NCBI RefSeq assembly: GCF_016807805.1
Contig: NZ_CP063363.1
Span: forward strand, 83,893-147,892
DNA length: 64,000 nucleotides
Reading direction: 5' to 3'
Origin: Xanthobacter dioxanivorans
GTDB taxonomy: Bacteria > Pseudomonadota > Alphaproteobacteria > Rhizobiales > Xanthobacteraceae
How positions within the stretch are numbered: the stretch's first letter is position 1; every line of letters begins with the position of its first letter. This document shows, piece after piece, positions 17,703-25,915 of this stretch. The notes below the pieces were generated by a model. The model saw only the letters and a list, made by a program, of their open reading frames with translations, was not told the DNA's origin and made no database searches. The translations under genes and the position numbers were made by a program.

Positions 17703-17740
17703 CTTAGCGTACGATTTTGAGCAGCTCTTGTTCTGACCCC
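17703..17740 (-). repeat. right terminal inverted repeat of the Tn3-family element
   Basis: Reading inward it begins GGGGTCAGAACAAGAGCTGC and matches the left end with about four mismatches in 38. The following 17741-17825 contains no recognisable gene. Confidence 0.85.
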
Positions 17741-17825
17741 CACATGCGCATCGGCCAATCGCTCCAGGCGCCAGCCAGCAGCAGGTGGCGGAGCCCAGGT
17801 CGCACCCCGCCCTTCTTCGCTGCAG

Positions 17826-17899
17826 TGACCAATTTTTGGATATAATTTTTGGTCGCGCCGTCATTGCCACTGACCAATTTCTGGATATAATTTTCGGAC
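17826..17899 (+). promoter_or_regulatory. duplicated palindromic operator and promoter of the AbiE operon
   Basis: A 29-bp element with GACCAA and GGATATAATTTT is repeated at 17826-17854 and 17871-17899. The first copy is a palindrome (GACCAA ... TTGGTC). The second contains TATAAT (17886-17891) preceded 16 bp upstream by TTGCCA (17864-17869), a good sigma-70 promoter. AbiEi antitoxins are known to repress through paired repeats in their own promoter. Confidence 0.6.
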
Positions 17900-17914
17900 A
17901 CAAACGGATGCCTG

Positions 17915-18658
17915 ATGCCGGATCCTACGTCCGATACCCTCGACCGCATCCATGACCGGATCGCCAAGGCGGCACCGGCCGGGGTGTGGTCCCGCGCCGA
18001 CTTCCTCGATATCGGGACGCCCAATGCCGTGGAGAAAGCGCTGCAGAGGCTGACCCGGCGGGGCGACATCCGCCGCCCTCACCGTGGCCTCTACGACAAG
18101 CCCACAACCAGCAAGCTGACCGGCAAGATGGTGTTTCCGCCGCGCGCCGCGTTCATCGACGCCATCGCCCGGCGCGACAAGCTGCGTGTGCTGGTCGACG
18201 GCATGACGGCGGCGAACGATCTCGGCCTGACCACCGCCGTTCCGGCCCGGTCGACGATCCATGCGGACACCTATCCGCGGACGATCGAGATCGAGGCCAA
18301 CGCCGGCGATCCCAAGGCCGCGCAGCCGGTCATTTACAGGCTGGACTTCAAGCGCATTTCGGCCAAGACCGCATTCTGGGCCGGCCGGCCGGCCATGCGC
18401 GTGGTCCAGGCCCTGACGTGGTATCGGGACGAAAAATCGAGCCTCGATGCGGCCGTCAACGGCATCGTGCGGCATCTGTCGCAGGCCCCCAACCGAGGGC
18501 AGGTCGCGCAGGACCTGCGCGACAACATCCAGGCGGTGCCAGCATGGATGTACCCCCTGGCGGAGACGATCGCGCGCAAGCTACTTGGCCAGGAAGGCGG
18601 GGCTGATGAACCCGATCCCGAGCGGCCGAAGGGGGAGCATGCAAGAGACGTTCATTGA
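17915..18658 (+). CDS. AbiEi-type antitoxin/regulator (DUF6088)
   Basis: The 247-residue protein has an N-terminal winged-helix domain (GVWSRADFLDIGTPNAVEKA, then LQRLTRRGDIRRPHRGLYDK, about residues 21-62). The C-terminal domain matches the DUF6088/AbiEi family (LRVLVDGMTAANDLGLTTAV, then VIYRLDFKRISAKTAFWAGR). In AbiE systems this protein both represses the operon and antagonises the nucleotidyltransferase toxin. The following toxin gene overlaps it by 20 bases. The tail (GGADEPDPERPKGEHARDVH) is charged and probably disordered. Confidence 0.82.
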   Translation: MPDPTSDTLDRIHDRIAKAAPAGVWSRADFLDIGTPNAVEKALQRLTRRGDIRRPHRGLYDKPTTSKLTGKMVFPPRAAFIDAIARRDKLRVLVDGMTAANDLGLTTAVPARSTIHADTYPRTIEIEANAGDPKAAQPVIYRLDFKRISAKTAFWAGRPAMRVVQALTWYRDEKSSLDAAVNGIVRHLSQAPNRGQVAQDLRDNIQAVPAWMYPLAETIARKLLGQEGGADEPDPERPKGEHARDVH

Positions 18659-19769
18659 AATCCTCCGCGCGAGCGTCGACGATCGCCGCGCCCTCTTTTC
18701 GACCGTCGCCGCCGGGCTCGAGACCCGCGCGGAGAACGTCGAGAAGGACCTCTATGTCTGCTGGGTGCTCGACTTCCTGTTCAACCGCCGGCCACACGAT
18801 CCCATCGGACTCTATTTCAAGGGTGGCACCAGCCTCAGCAAGGCCTATGGACTGATCCGCCGCTTCTCCGAAGACATCGACATCGGCATCTACAAGGCCG
18901 ACCTGAAGGTGCCGCTGGAAGCCGACATCGCCGCCCTGCCCTCGCCGACCCAGCAGCAGAAGGCACTGACCGACCGGGTCGACGAAGCGGCGCGGCAGTA
19001 TATTTCCGGCCCGCTCAGAACCCTGCTGAGCGAGGAGATCACCGTCGTCGAAAGGGAGGCCGGGCAGAAGGGACATTTTTCCCTCAGCTTCGGCTTCGAT
19101 CCCTACCGGAACAGGGAGGCCCTCGACATCCTGGTGGTCGGCTACAGGAGCGCCTTCGACGCCGGCGACGACTACGTCCAGGCGGCGGTCCGCATCGAGG
19201 GCGGCGCGCGGCCCGATCCCGTGCCCGCGGAGCCGCGAACGATCGTTCCCTATGTCGCCTCGGAAATGCCCGAGGACCGCGATCTCACCGTCGGAAGCAT
19301 CATGACGGTCAAACCCGAGCGGACCTTTTGGGAAAAGGTGCTGATCCTGCACGCCATGACCGAGATGACCGTGAAGCGCCGTCTCGACGCCAGGCCGGAC
19401 CGCCCGGAACCCAATCTCGATCGCTACTCGCGCCACTATTACGACGTCCATCAGATCTGGACCCATCCAGACTATGGCGTCGCGACCGCCTCGATGCTCG
19501 ACCTCGCCGAAGCCTCCCGCCAACACAAGATGCTGATGTTTCGCGCGCCGGATCATCGGTACGACCGGGCGGTGCCGGGGACCTATCGTCTTGTCCCCAC
19601 CCCGGAAATGCGCGCAAAGCTGGCAGCCGACTATGCGCGCATGTCCGCAATGATCTTCGGGACACCGCCCTCCTTCGAGGAGGTGATGGCGAGCATCGAA
19701 ACGCTCGAACGACACCTCAACTCGCCCTCGGTGTCGCATCCCGATCAGCTGGGCTCGACAGCGCCATGA
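18639..19769 (+). CDS. AbiEii/AbiGii nucleotidyltransferase toxin
   Basis: The 376-residue product carries the minimal nucleotidyltransferase signature of AbiEii toxins: FKGGTSLSKAYGLIRRFSED followed by IDI, that is GG-x-S with the D-x-D metal site. Downstream are KPERTFWEKVLILHAMTEM and SRHYYDVHQIW, both typical of the family. These enzymes modify an essential cellular RNA or nucleotide pool and arrest growth, giving abortive infection and plasmid stabilisation. The ATG at 18639 lies inside the antitoxin gene's 3' end. The next gene starts in an ATGA overlap, so all three are co-translated. Confidence 0.88.
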   Translation: MQETFIEILRASVDDRRALFSTVAAGLETRAENVEKDLYVCWVLDFLFNRRPHDPIGLYFKGGTSLSKAYGLIRRFSEDIDIGIYKADLKVPLEADIAALPSPTQQQKALTDRVDEAARQYISGPLRTLLSEEITVVEREAGQKGHFSLSFGFDPYRNREALDILVVGYRSAFDAGDDYVQAAVRIEGGARPDPVPAEPRTIVPYVASEMPEDRDLTVGSIMTVKPERTFWEKVLILHAMTEMTVKRRLDARPDRPEPNLDRYSRHYYDVHQIWTHPDYGVATASMLDLAEASRQHKMLMFRAPDHRYDRAVPGTYRLVPTPEMRAKLAADYARMSAMIFGTPPSFEEVMASIETLERHLNSPSVSHPDQLGSTAP

Positions 19770-20608
19770 GGATGTTCGCAACCCGCGTCTGGGGCCTGGG
19801 ATTTGAACGTCTGCCGATCGCGACCTTCGGATCGGCAGGCCACCTCAACCGTCTCCTCAGGCTTGCCGAACGCGGTGACCGCCTGCTGTTCGTGGGCACG
19901 AAGACGGAGCGCACACCAGACTCCCTCCAAGGGCGATTGCTGGGAATGGCGGAGATTGGTTTCGAACCGCTACGCACGCTCGAGATCGCCACCCACGCCG
20001 ACCTCGATCCCCGCGACTTCGACGAGCGCGGCAACTACAAATTTCCTCATGCGGTCGCACTGACCCGGGCATGGCGCTTTGTGCCGCAGCCGGTGGTGAC
20101 GGACACGCTGTCCGCCCAGCTGACCATGCTCGCGACGCCGGGCGTGGAGGAGCTTGAGGAGGATGATGTAAGGCGCGTCCTGGCCCTCGCTGCCGAGCCG
20201 CTCGTGCTGCCCGAGCTTGCCTCGCTCCAGCGGATGCGACAACTGAACGAGCTTCTTCGGCCGACCACCGGCCCGAGACCCCACGACACAACGTACGGCG
20301 TGCAACGCTCCGCTCAGAACGCCGCCGCGACCTACGCTTTGCGGTTCGGCAAGAGGAACATCTTCAAGATCGGCCACGCCGAGGATGTGAAGGTACGTCT
20401 CGCCGCCGTGAACCAGCACATCCCCGTCGAGGTGCTCAACGAGCAATGGGCGATTTTCCTGACCCAACCCTGGAAGACCTCCATCGAGGCCTACGAGATG
20501 GAGCAGCGCGTCTTGACCCGCATGGAACCGAGCCGGACCGGCTTCGAACGCCTGCAGTGCTCGGAAGCCGAATTGCAATCCGCATGGGCGGCCAGCCTTC
20601 TCCCTTGA
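19766..20608 (+). CDS. T5orf172/GIY-YIG-like protein in the AbiE operon
   Basis: The 280-residue protein begins in an ATGA overlap with the AbiEii stop. Residues about 185-270 resemble the T5orf172 branch of GIY-YIG nucleases: YALRFGKRNIFKIGHAEDVK, then VRLAAVNQHIP, with Glu/Gln-rich KTSIEAYEMEQRVLTRM supplying the usual downstream Glu. The N-terminal ~180 residues (VWGLGFERLPIATFGSAGHL onward) are not recognised. If active it would cut DNA. Its tight coupling to the AbiE pair suggests a joint defence or regulatory function, but that is inference. Confidence 0.6.
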   Translation: MRMFATRVWGLGFERLPIATFGSAGHLNRLLRLAERGDRLLFVGTKTERTPDSLQGRLLGMAEIGFEPLRTLEIATHADLDPRDFDERGNYKFPHAVALTRAWRFVPQPVVTDTLSAQLTMLATPGVEELEEDDVRRVLALAAEPLVLPELASLQRMRQLNELLRPTTGPRPHDTTYGVQRSAQNAAATYALRFGKRNIFKIGHAEDVKVRLAAVNQHIPVEVLNEQWAIFLTQPWKTSIEAYEMEQRVLTRMEPSRTGFERLQCSEAELQSAWAASLLP

Positions 20609-20626
20609 GACGAGATTCCCCTCGCA

Positions 20627-21520
20627 ATGAACCAACCACCCATCTTCCTTGAGATAGAGCGACAAGCAAAGGTCCGGCGGATCTTCCAATCCGTATTGGA
20701 GCCCTGCGGTGTTTGGGATCAGGTCAAAGACGTCGAATTCACCCTCCGACCGGAAGTGATCGTAGAGCCTACGCATAGCAAGGTGCTTTCTGACGCGATC
20801 CTCAACCACATGTTTCCGCACGCACCACAGCCAGCGGAACTTTTTCACTACACCAGCATCGATTCACTGAAGGGTATTGCAAAAACCGGGCTCCTGCGCC
20901 TCCATTGGGTCCACAAGCGCATTGATCAGGGTGAGCTCGAACCCTTCGCCATCAAGCATCGGCTGAAAGGTTACCTCGATTCATCGGAGAGTGAGCCCTA
21001 TTTCAAGACCTTGTCCAAGGACCTCTTCTACATTTCGCTGACATGTCCGGGTTGCGGTGACGAATTCGAACTATGGCGCGCCTTTGCGCTGGGCGGCACC
21101 AGAGTGCGGTTGAGGCTCTTGGTGAACCCCTCGCGCGCCGAACTGCGGAAGATTCAGTATGAACCACCCGCGGGCACGCTTCTGATGGAACTGAACAGCA
21201 CGCTTGCAGCCGAGGGTGAGCCACCCTTTGTACCGTGGACGGTGTCGAAGATCGGCGCCTTCTATCTGCCGTCGACGCTTCATCGGGAAGATGAGGTCCG
21301 GCTACTCATAAAGCGATACCCGGGAGGCCGAGACGAGACCGAATTTGACGGCCAGAATCGATACTGGCCGCTGCCGATTGGCCAACACAACGATTTCTGC
21401 GGCATCCGGCTTCTCGAGATCCAGTGCGGTCCCGCTGCACAGAGGAGAGACGTGCTGTCCGCCATTGCGGGCACGCCGTTTGAGACGACCGTGCCGGTCA
21501 CCTGCGCGCCTCAGCCGTAA
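20627..21520 (+). CDS. DUF2971-like protein
   Basis: The 297-residue protein contains AELFHYTSIDSLKGIAKTGL at about residues 68-87 and DLFYISLTCPGCGDEFELWR further on, the layout of DUF2971-type proteins (a conserved FHYT...L..I...L entry, then a FSL/ISLT segment with acidic residues and E-x-W). Similar proteins occur in mobile islands; biochemical activity is unknown, although resemblance to ADP-ribosyltransferase-like folds has been suggested for such FHYT entries. It follows the previous gene by 18 bases on the same strand, so it is probably part of the AbiE operon. Confidence 0.55.
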   Translation: MNQPPIFLEIERQAKVRRIFQSVLEPCGVWDQVKDVEFTLRPEVIVEPTHSKVLSDAILNHMFPHAPQPAELFHYTSIDSLKGIAKTGLLRLHWVHKRIDQGELEPFAIKHRLKGYLDSSESEPYFKTLSKDLFYISLTCPGCGDEFELWRAFALGGTRVRLRLLVNPSRAELRKIQYEPPAGTLLMELNSTLAAEGEPPFVPWTVSKIGAFYLPSTLHREDEVRLLIKRYPGGRDETEFDGQNRYWPLPIGQHNDFCGIRLLEIQCGPAAQRRDVLSAIAGTPFETTVPVTCAPQP

Positions 21521-21522
21521 GC

Positions 21523-22371
21523 TTAGCCAGGCGGGAGCGAGGACAGCCGCCCCTGCTGTAGGCGTCGAAGGAACGTCCGCGCGGTCACCAGCACGACGTG
21601 GAGCCGGAACGTGCAGTGATCCTCGTCGGACAGGCCGGGGTGCGATCCATCGGTGTGGAGCATCTTGAAGAGGCCTTCGATATAGCTCCTGCCATCGGCG
21701 GTCCATTCCTTCCGGTCGATCGCCAGGAACTCGATGGAGTTGTCCGCCAGCATCTGCCGCATGTTGATGCCCTCCTGCAGCCGGGCCGCTCTCGACGGGT
21801 CGATAGAGCGGGCGATGTCGTTGAACAGCCCTTCGAGGAACGTCCGCAGTTGCGCGTTCGCCGCCTCCCAGTCGCCCCGCGTGTGCGCCTCGATCGCCTG
21901 ATCCAGGTGTCGCAGCGGCACCGTGAACCCGAATCGCTTCAGCAATTCCCGGACCTCGTCGTCGGCCGCCGGCAGATCAACTTCCTCGGGCAAGGCGGCC
22001 CGCAGCTTGGGCGGCGCGCGCCATTCGCCCCAGACCACGACGTACCCGTCGCGCGCCAGGCCCCGGAGCAGGTCCCTCTGGCGGATGCTCGACGATGATT
22101 GCTCGGCGAGGCTCACCGCCTCGCGGACAAAGGCTTCGGCCAGCGAAAATCTCCCATCGAGGGTTTCCACCGGCACCAAGGCGCGGTCGAGGATGGTTCG
22201 ACCAAGCCGATCGCACTTCTTTTCGATGCCGAGCGAAGTGTCGTCCGGGATCTCCGCTTCCAGGCCCAGGCGAAGCACCATCTTGTTGATCTGAGTGTGC
22301 GACCTGATGGCCTCGGCCAGAAGCTCATTGGCGGCGACAATCGTCGGCCGGGTAAACGGCTGGGCTCTCAT
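21523..22371 (-). CDS. Abi-C/HEPN-like protein of unknown function
   Basis: This 282-residue protein starts at ATG 22371 (MRAQPFTRPTIVAANELLAE). The N-terminal part is helical. The C-terminal ~110 residues (DWEAANAQLRTFLEGLFNDI, then GRSYIEGLFKMLHTDGSHPG and RLHVVLVTARTFLRRLQ) resemble Abi_C/HEPN-type domains found in abortive infection proteins, with a conserved-looking H-x-D-G-S-H-x-G segment. It is the last gene of a minus-strand set with scpB and a DUF1403 gene, only 7 bases after scpB. It converges with the DUF2971 gene, the two stops being nearly adjacent. RNase or nucleic-acid binding activity is possible but not demonstrated. Confidence 0.45.
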   Translation of the reverse strand: MRAQPFTRPTIVAANELLAEAIRSHTQINKMVLRLGLEAEIPDDTSLGIEKKCDRLGRTILDRALVPVETLDGRFSLAEAFVREAVSLAEQSSSSIRQRDLLRGLARDGYVVVWGEWRAPPKLRAALPEEVDLPAADDEVRELLKRFGFTVPLRHLDQAIEAHTRGDWEAANAQLRTFLEGLFNDIARSIDPSRAARLQEGINMRQMLADNSIEFLAIDRKEWTADGRSYIEGLFKMLHTDGSHPGLSDEDHCTFRLHVVLVTARTFLRRLQQGRLSSLPPG

Positions 22372-22378
22372 AGCGGCT

Positions 22379-23062
22379 TCAACCCCCCTCCTCGTCTTCC
22401 CCATCCTCGGGCCCGAGATCATCGTCGTCGGCCGCTGGCGACGGAAACCCGCCGGCATGCAATTGCGCGGCCTCGAGCAGCCCGGCGTCCTCGAGCGCCT
22501 CGATGTCGGGCAGGTCGCGCAGCGTGTCGAGGCCAAAATGGACGAGGAATGCCCGGGTGGTCACATAAGTGTAGGGCGCGCCCGCCTGCGGGCTCCTGGG
22601 CCCGGCAACGATGAAGTCGCGCGCACGCAGCTCGGCGATGGTGTCGCGGCTGACCGCCTTGCCGATCATCTCGCTCAGGGCGCCCCGGGTCACCGGCTGA
22701 TGGTAGGCGATGCAGGCGAGCACGAGCATGCCGGCCTCGGAGAGCGGAACCGGCGCTGGCGCCGAGCCGAACGCCGCGTGGATCGCCTCGGCGTGGCGCG
22801 CACGGGTGCGCAGCTGCCAGCCGCCGGCGACAGACACCAGCTCGTAGGGACGCTCACGCAACGCGTCCCGGATGTCCTCGATGACGAGCTCGATGCTGCA
22901 GCCCCATCCGACGACGCGGCCGAGCAGCTCCCGATCGACAGGACCTGGCGCGGCGAAGATCACCGCCTCGACCCGCGCGACCCATTCCCGCCAGCGCAGC
23001 TCCGGCGGCAGCTCGGCGAGCTCGGTGTCGAGGGTTGCGTCCGCGCGGCGCCGGCGGGCCAT
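22379..23062 (-). CDS. scpB: ScpB-like chromosome segregation protein
   Basis: The 227-residue protein has the paired winged-helix layout of ScpB, the kleisin-associated subunit of SMC complexes: WVARVEAVIFAAPGPVDREL, then IELVIEDIRDALRERPYELV and WQLRTRARHAEAIHAAFG for the first; SEAGMLVLACIAYHQPVTRG, then ALSEMIGKAVSRDTIAELRA and FLVHFGLDTLRDLPDIEA for the second. An acidic tail (DDDDLGPEDGEDEEGG) closes it. No scpA or smc is nearby, so this accessory copy probably acts alone or with host SMC, or has been co-opted. It follows the DUF1403 gene by two bases. Confidence 0.78.
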   Translation of the reverse strand: MARRRRADATLDTELAELPPELRWREWVARVEAVIFAAPGPVDRELLGRVVGWGCSIELVIEDIRDALRERPYELVSVAGGWQLRTRARHAEAIHAAFGSAPAPVPLSEAGMLVLACIAYHQPVTRGALSEMIGKAVSRDTIAELRARDFIVAGPRSPQAGAPYTYVTTRAFLVHFGLDTLRDLPDIEALEDAGLLEAAQLHAGGFPSPAADDDDLGPEDGEDEEGG

Positions 23063-23064
23063 GG

Positions 23065-24015
23065 CTAGAGCCCGTAGAGCCGGAAAGTGGAACGGCCCGA
23101 GAGCTCGCGCACGGCGTCGAGCGCTGCGAGCCGCTCGAACAGTCGGCGCGACGCCCAGCGCGACAGCGCCGCCGTCGTCAGCGCGCCCGACACCGCGTCA
23201 TCGTCCAGCAGCAAGGCGATAGCCTCCCCTGCCCCCTTGGCGCGCAGCTTTGGCGCCACGGCCCCGAGCCGCTCGGCGCGGCGGGCGATCTCGCCGGCGA
23301 GCCGGCAGGCCTCCGCGGCGCCGGCGGCCGCGGCAAGACAAAGCGCCGCCTCGCCCCCCTCCCCTCCCGGCCGATAGCGGCGACCACCCGGAGCGGATCG
23401 CAGCACGCGCGCGTGGATCTGGGTGGCGAGCACCGGCACCGGGATCGGCCAGCGCATCCGTCGCGCCAGCGTCAGGTCCGCAATCCACCAGGCGAGTGCT
23501 TCGGTTCCGGGTGCGGCCGCACTGACTGTGCCGACGGCCGACGCGGTGGCGAGCGGCGCCAGCCGACTGGAGGTGGCGGCCGTCTCGACCGCCTCCGGCA
23601 GGGCCTCAAGCGCCGGCGCCCAGGCCAGACCGAGCAGAGTGGCGAGCGAGCGCAGCCCGTCCACGTCGAGCATCGGGGAGCGGGAGGCGAGCCGTCGCCA
23701 CGCCGCCAGCAAGTTGCCCGCGGGCCCAGGATCGGCGCCAGGCGGGCGCAGATGCCAGGCGTCGCGCAGCGCCCCCGCGTCCTCGCGATGGCCGAGCAGG
23801 CGGGCGACGCTCGCCGCCGCGTTCAGGGCCACGCGCTGGCGCCAGGCACCCGCCCAGGGCGGATCGGCGCGGACCAGATTATCCAATGAATTCAATGCTG
23901 CGCCGGCCATGTAGGCGGCCTCGACCGGGTCCTCCACGGGCGCGCGCGGGATCGCCCACCCCGGCACGGTCGGAGGCGCATATGCGGGCAAGGACGTTGA
24001 ATCGGTCGCGGACAT
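23065..24015 (-). CDS. DUF1403 family protein
   Basis: Start is ATG 24015 (MSATDSTSLPAYAPPTVPGW), giving 316 residues. The Ala- and Leu-rich helical protein has the conserved core of DUF1403 proteins: AAYMAGAALNSLDNLVRADP, then WAGAWRQRVALNAAASVARL and a C-terminal ALTTAALSRWASRRLFERLA. Members are encoded beside plasmid or island scpB genes in Rhizobiales; no function is established. An inverted repeat at 24098-24118 stands upstream and probably controls the three-gene unit. Confidence 0.7.
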   Translation of the reverse strand: MSATDSTSLPAYAPPTVPGWAIPRAPVEDPVEAAYMAGAALNSLDNLVRADPPWAGAWRQRVALNAAASVARLLGHREDAGALRDAWHLRPPGADPGPAGNLLAAWRRLASRSPMLDVDGLRSLATLLGLAWAPALEALPEAVETAATSSRLAPLATASAVGTVSAAAPGTEALAWWIADLTLARRMRWPIPVPVLATQIHARVLRSAPGGRRYRPGGEGGEAALCLAAAAGAAEACRLAGEIARRAERLGAVAPKLRAKGAGEAIALLLDDDAVSGALTTAALSRWASRRLFERLAALDAVRELSGRSTFRLYGL

Positions 24016-24097
24016 CGGCCGGAAGGATAACCGAGCGGTGCGCTTTATTCCATATTTTCCGATTGAAACCGCACCACCTGTCGCCAAATAAGAACAT

Positions 24098-24118
24098 CCG
24101 ATAATCTTGCATTATCGG
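24098..24118 (-). promoter_or_regulatory. inverted repeat upstream of the DUF1403-scpB operon
   Basis: CCGATAAT (24098-24105) and ATTATCGG (24111-24118) form a perfect 8-bp dyad with a 5-base spacer, 83 bases before the DUF1403 start. A TATAAT on the minus strand (24130-24135) lies just upstream. Probable operator. Confidence 0.55.
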
Positions 24119-24144
24119 TCGTTTTTGACATTATATAGAGAATG

Positions 24145-24149
24145 CGCGC
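24145..24149. repeat. target duplication CGCGC, left of Tni element A
   Basis: CGCGC, repeated at 29692-29696 on the other side of element A. Confidence 0.8.
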
Positions 24150-24503
24150 TGTCGCTCGCATTTCACCGCCGGACAGCCCGCAAAAGGCGCCGCAGGCGTC
24201 GTTTTTCGCGTTCATTGAGCGGACTGGGTTCGCGCTTGATTTCCGGACCATGGCGGGGATTGCCAGCTCTAGCGCGCACCCTGACAGAGCCAGGACGCGC
24301 CCTATTAACTCACCCCGCTCCAACAAGGCCGATAGCTCGTCGCGTTCGCGTTTTATCGACCTCGCCAGAAGACCGTAGAGGCCGATCGGACGTCGCCGAC
24401 AGGGCAAAGATCGGAAAACGGCAAATTGCCGCCTACGGGCTCCTGAGTGGCTTTGAGAGGATTCCGGCGTTTTTGGCCTGCTGCCGGTTTTTCGGACACC
24501 AGG

Positions 24504-25364
24504 TTAAGCTAGCATAGCTTTCTCCTCGAACTCGGCGGGGCTCATATAGCCCAGTGTCGAGTGCCGTCGCCGGGGATTGTAGAAGCGCTCGATGTAATCG
24601 AACACATCGGCCCTGGCGTCATCCCTCGTCCTGTAGACCTTGCGGGCTGTCCGCTCGGTTTTCAGCGACGAGAAGAAGCTCTCCATCGCAGCATTGTCCC
24701 AGACGTTGCCCGACCGGCTCATCGAGCAGGTGATGCCGTGATCCGCCATCAGGCGCTGGAACTGTTCGCTCGTATATTGGCTGCCTTGGTCCGAGTGATG
24801 CAGCAGGCTGTCAGGCTTGCCTCTACGCCAGATCGCCATGATGAGGGCGTCGGTGACGAGCTGTGCCGTCATCTCCGCCTTCATCGCCCAGCCAACGACG
24901 CGCCTGGAGAACAGGTCGACGACGGCGGCAACGTAGAGCCAACCTTCGGCGGTCCAGATGTAGGTGAAGTCGGCGATCCACTTCTGGTTCGGGGCCGATG
25001 CCTCGAAGGCGCGATCGAGAAGGTTGTCCGACACTGCCGCTCGCTCGCCGGTGTCCTTCGGCAGTCCACGACGTCGCGGCCGGGCTCGCAGACCGTTCTC
25101 CCGCATGAGCCTCTCGACGCGATGCAAGCCACAGGAGAGCCCCTCCGCCAATACGTCGTGCCAGACGCGGCGGGCGCCATAGGTGCGGTCGCTGCTCTTG
25201 AAGCTTCGGTCGATCCGGGCAACGAGCACCTCGTCGTGCCGGGAGCGAGCGCCGGGGCTGCGGTTGAGCCAGGCATGGAAGCCCGAGCGAGAAACATCCA
25301 GCGCGTCGCACAGCCATGCCACCGGCCAGATGCTCCGGTGCCTCGCGATGAAAGCGAACCTCAT
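24504..25364 (-). CDS. IS3-family transposase OrfB (DDE integrase core)
   Basis: The 286-residue product has the HTH_21 segment (LCDALDVSRSGFHAWLNRSP) and an rve integrase core. The catalytic acids are visible in WIADFTYIWTAEGWLYVAAV (first Asp), LLHHSDQGSQYTSEQFQRLM (second Asp), and VWDNAAMESFFSSLKTE (Glu). It overlaps orfA by four bases and is probably expressed mainly as an OrfAB fusion through the slippery A-run in orfA. Frame intact, so the element may be active. Confidence 0.92.
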   Translation of the reverse strand: MRFAFIARHRSIWPVAWLCDALDVSRSGFHAWLNRSPGARSRHDEVLVARIDRSFKSSDRTYGARRVWHDVLAEGLSCGLHRVERLMRENGLRARPRRRGLPKDTGERAAVSDNLLDRAFEASAPNQKWIADFTYIWTAEGWLYVAAVVDLFSRRVVGWAMKAEMTAQLVTDALIMAIWRRGKPDSLLHHSDQGSQYTSEQFQRLMADHGITCSMSRSGNVWDNAAMESFFSSLKTERTARKVYRTRDDARADVFDYIERFYNPRRRHSTLGYMSPAEFEEKAMLA

Positions 25365-25651
25365 ATCGCTTCTCTCGCGAAGAAGGCTGCGGCCTTTTTT
25401 AGGATGTCGCGCTCCGCCTTCAGCTTCGCCACTTCCTTGCGCAGCCGGTCGATCTCCTGCTGCTCAGGCTTCATCTGTCCGTGGCCAGGAAACGCATGCT
25501 GCGGATCGCCGCTAGCCTCCCGAACCCACTTGCGCAACACGTTCTCATGGAGGTCCAGATCGCGAGCGGCTTGAGCCACCGAAACACCCCGATCCTTTAT
25601 CAGCCTCACCGCCTCAAGCTTGAACTCGCGGCTGAACTTCCGTCTCTGCAT
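25361..25651 (-). CDS. IS3-family transposase OrfA (HTH)
   Basis: The 96-residue protein is a typical OrfA: an N-terminal helix-turn-helix (REFKLEAVRLIKDRGVSVAQ, then ARDLDLHENVLRKWVRE) and a C-terminal leucine-zipper-like helix (EIDRLRKEVAKLKAERDILK). Near its end the minus strand contains AAAAAAGG (complement at 25391-25398), the A6G slippery motif used for -1 frameshifting to make the OrfAB transposase. OrfA alone usually acts as a DNA-binding regulator. Confidence 0.9.
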   Translation of the reverse strand: MQRRKFSREFKLEAVRLIKDRGVSVAQAARDLDLHENVLRKWVREASGDPQHAFPGHGQMKPEQQEIDRLRKEVAKLKAERDILKKAAAFFAREAI

Positions 25652-25915
25652 TCCAACTCTCCAGTTCCGTCAAACACCTTATCTCGGTGTCCACGAAACC
25701 GGCAGCAGGCCATTTTAAGGGCTCTAGCGGCAAATCAAGCCTCCATCGCCCTTCTCCCGCCCTTCCCTCCCGTCCCGGCGCGATCATGATTGAATTCCAG
25801 CGTCTTCCGTGCAGCGCGATGAATCTGATTTGATGAGACGGGCCGCCAAGAGCACGCTGTCTCACGATATCTGAACCCCCAGGCTGGCTTTCGATGGCGC
25901 CGACGGCACGCTCGC

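Larger units (their letters stand above)
14515..17740 (+). mobile_element. Tn3-family transposon, tnpA only
   Basis: A 3.2-kb element is bounded by 38-bp inverted repeats that agree at about 34 positions (left GGGATCAGAACAAGAGC, right GGGGTCAGAACAAGAGC read inward). It carries only a transposase, with no resolvase or visible res site. Its left end cuts into repA. The 5 bp on the two sides differ (GAACT left, CACAT right), so no target duplication is present, unlike a simple Tn3-type insertion. Confidence 0.85.
24474..25712 (-). mobile_element. IS3-family insertion inside element A
   Basis: A 1239-bp element with inverted ends starting TGGCCTGCTGCCGGTTT on both sides and TTTT flanking each end (24470-24473 and 25713-25716), consistent with a short target duplication. 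It carries overlapping orfA and orfB. It interrupts the stretch between the left end of element A and tniQ, where a resolvase gene would be expected in this family. Confidence 0.85.

Noticed and set aside
14510..17745. A shifted 5-bp target duplication for the Tn3-family element.
   Set aside because: Shifting either end by one base still gives no match between GAACT-like and CACAT-like flanks, so no duplication was claimed.
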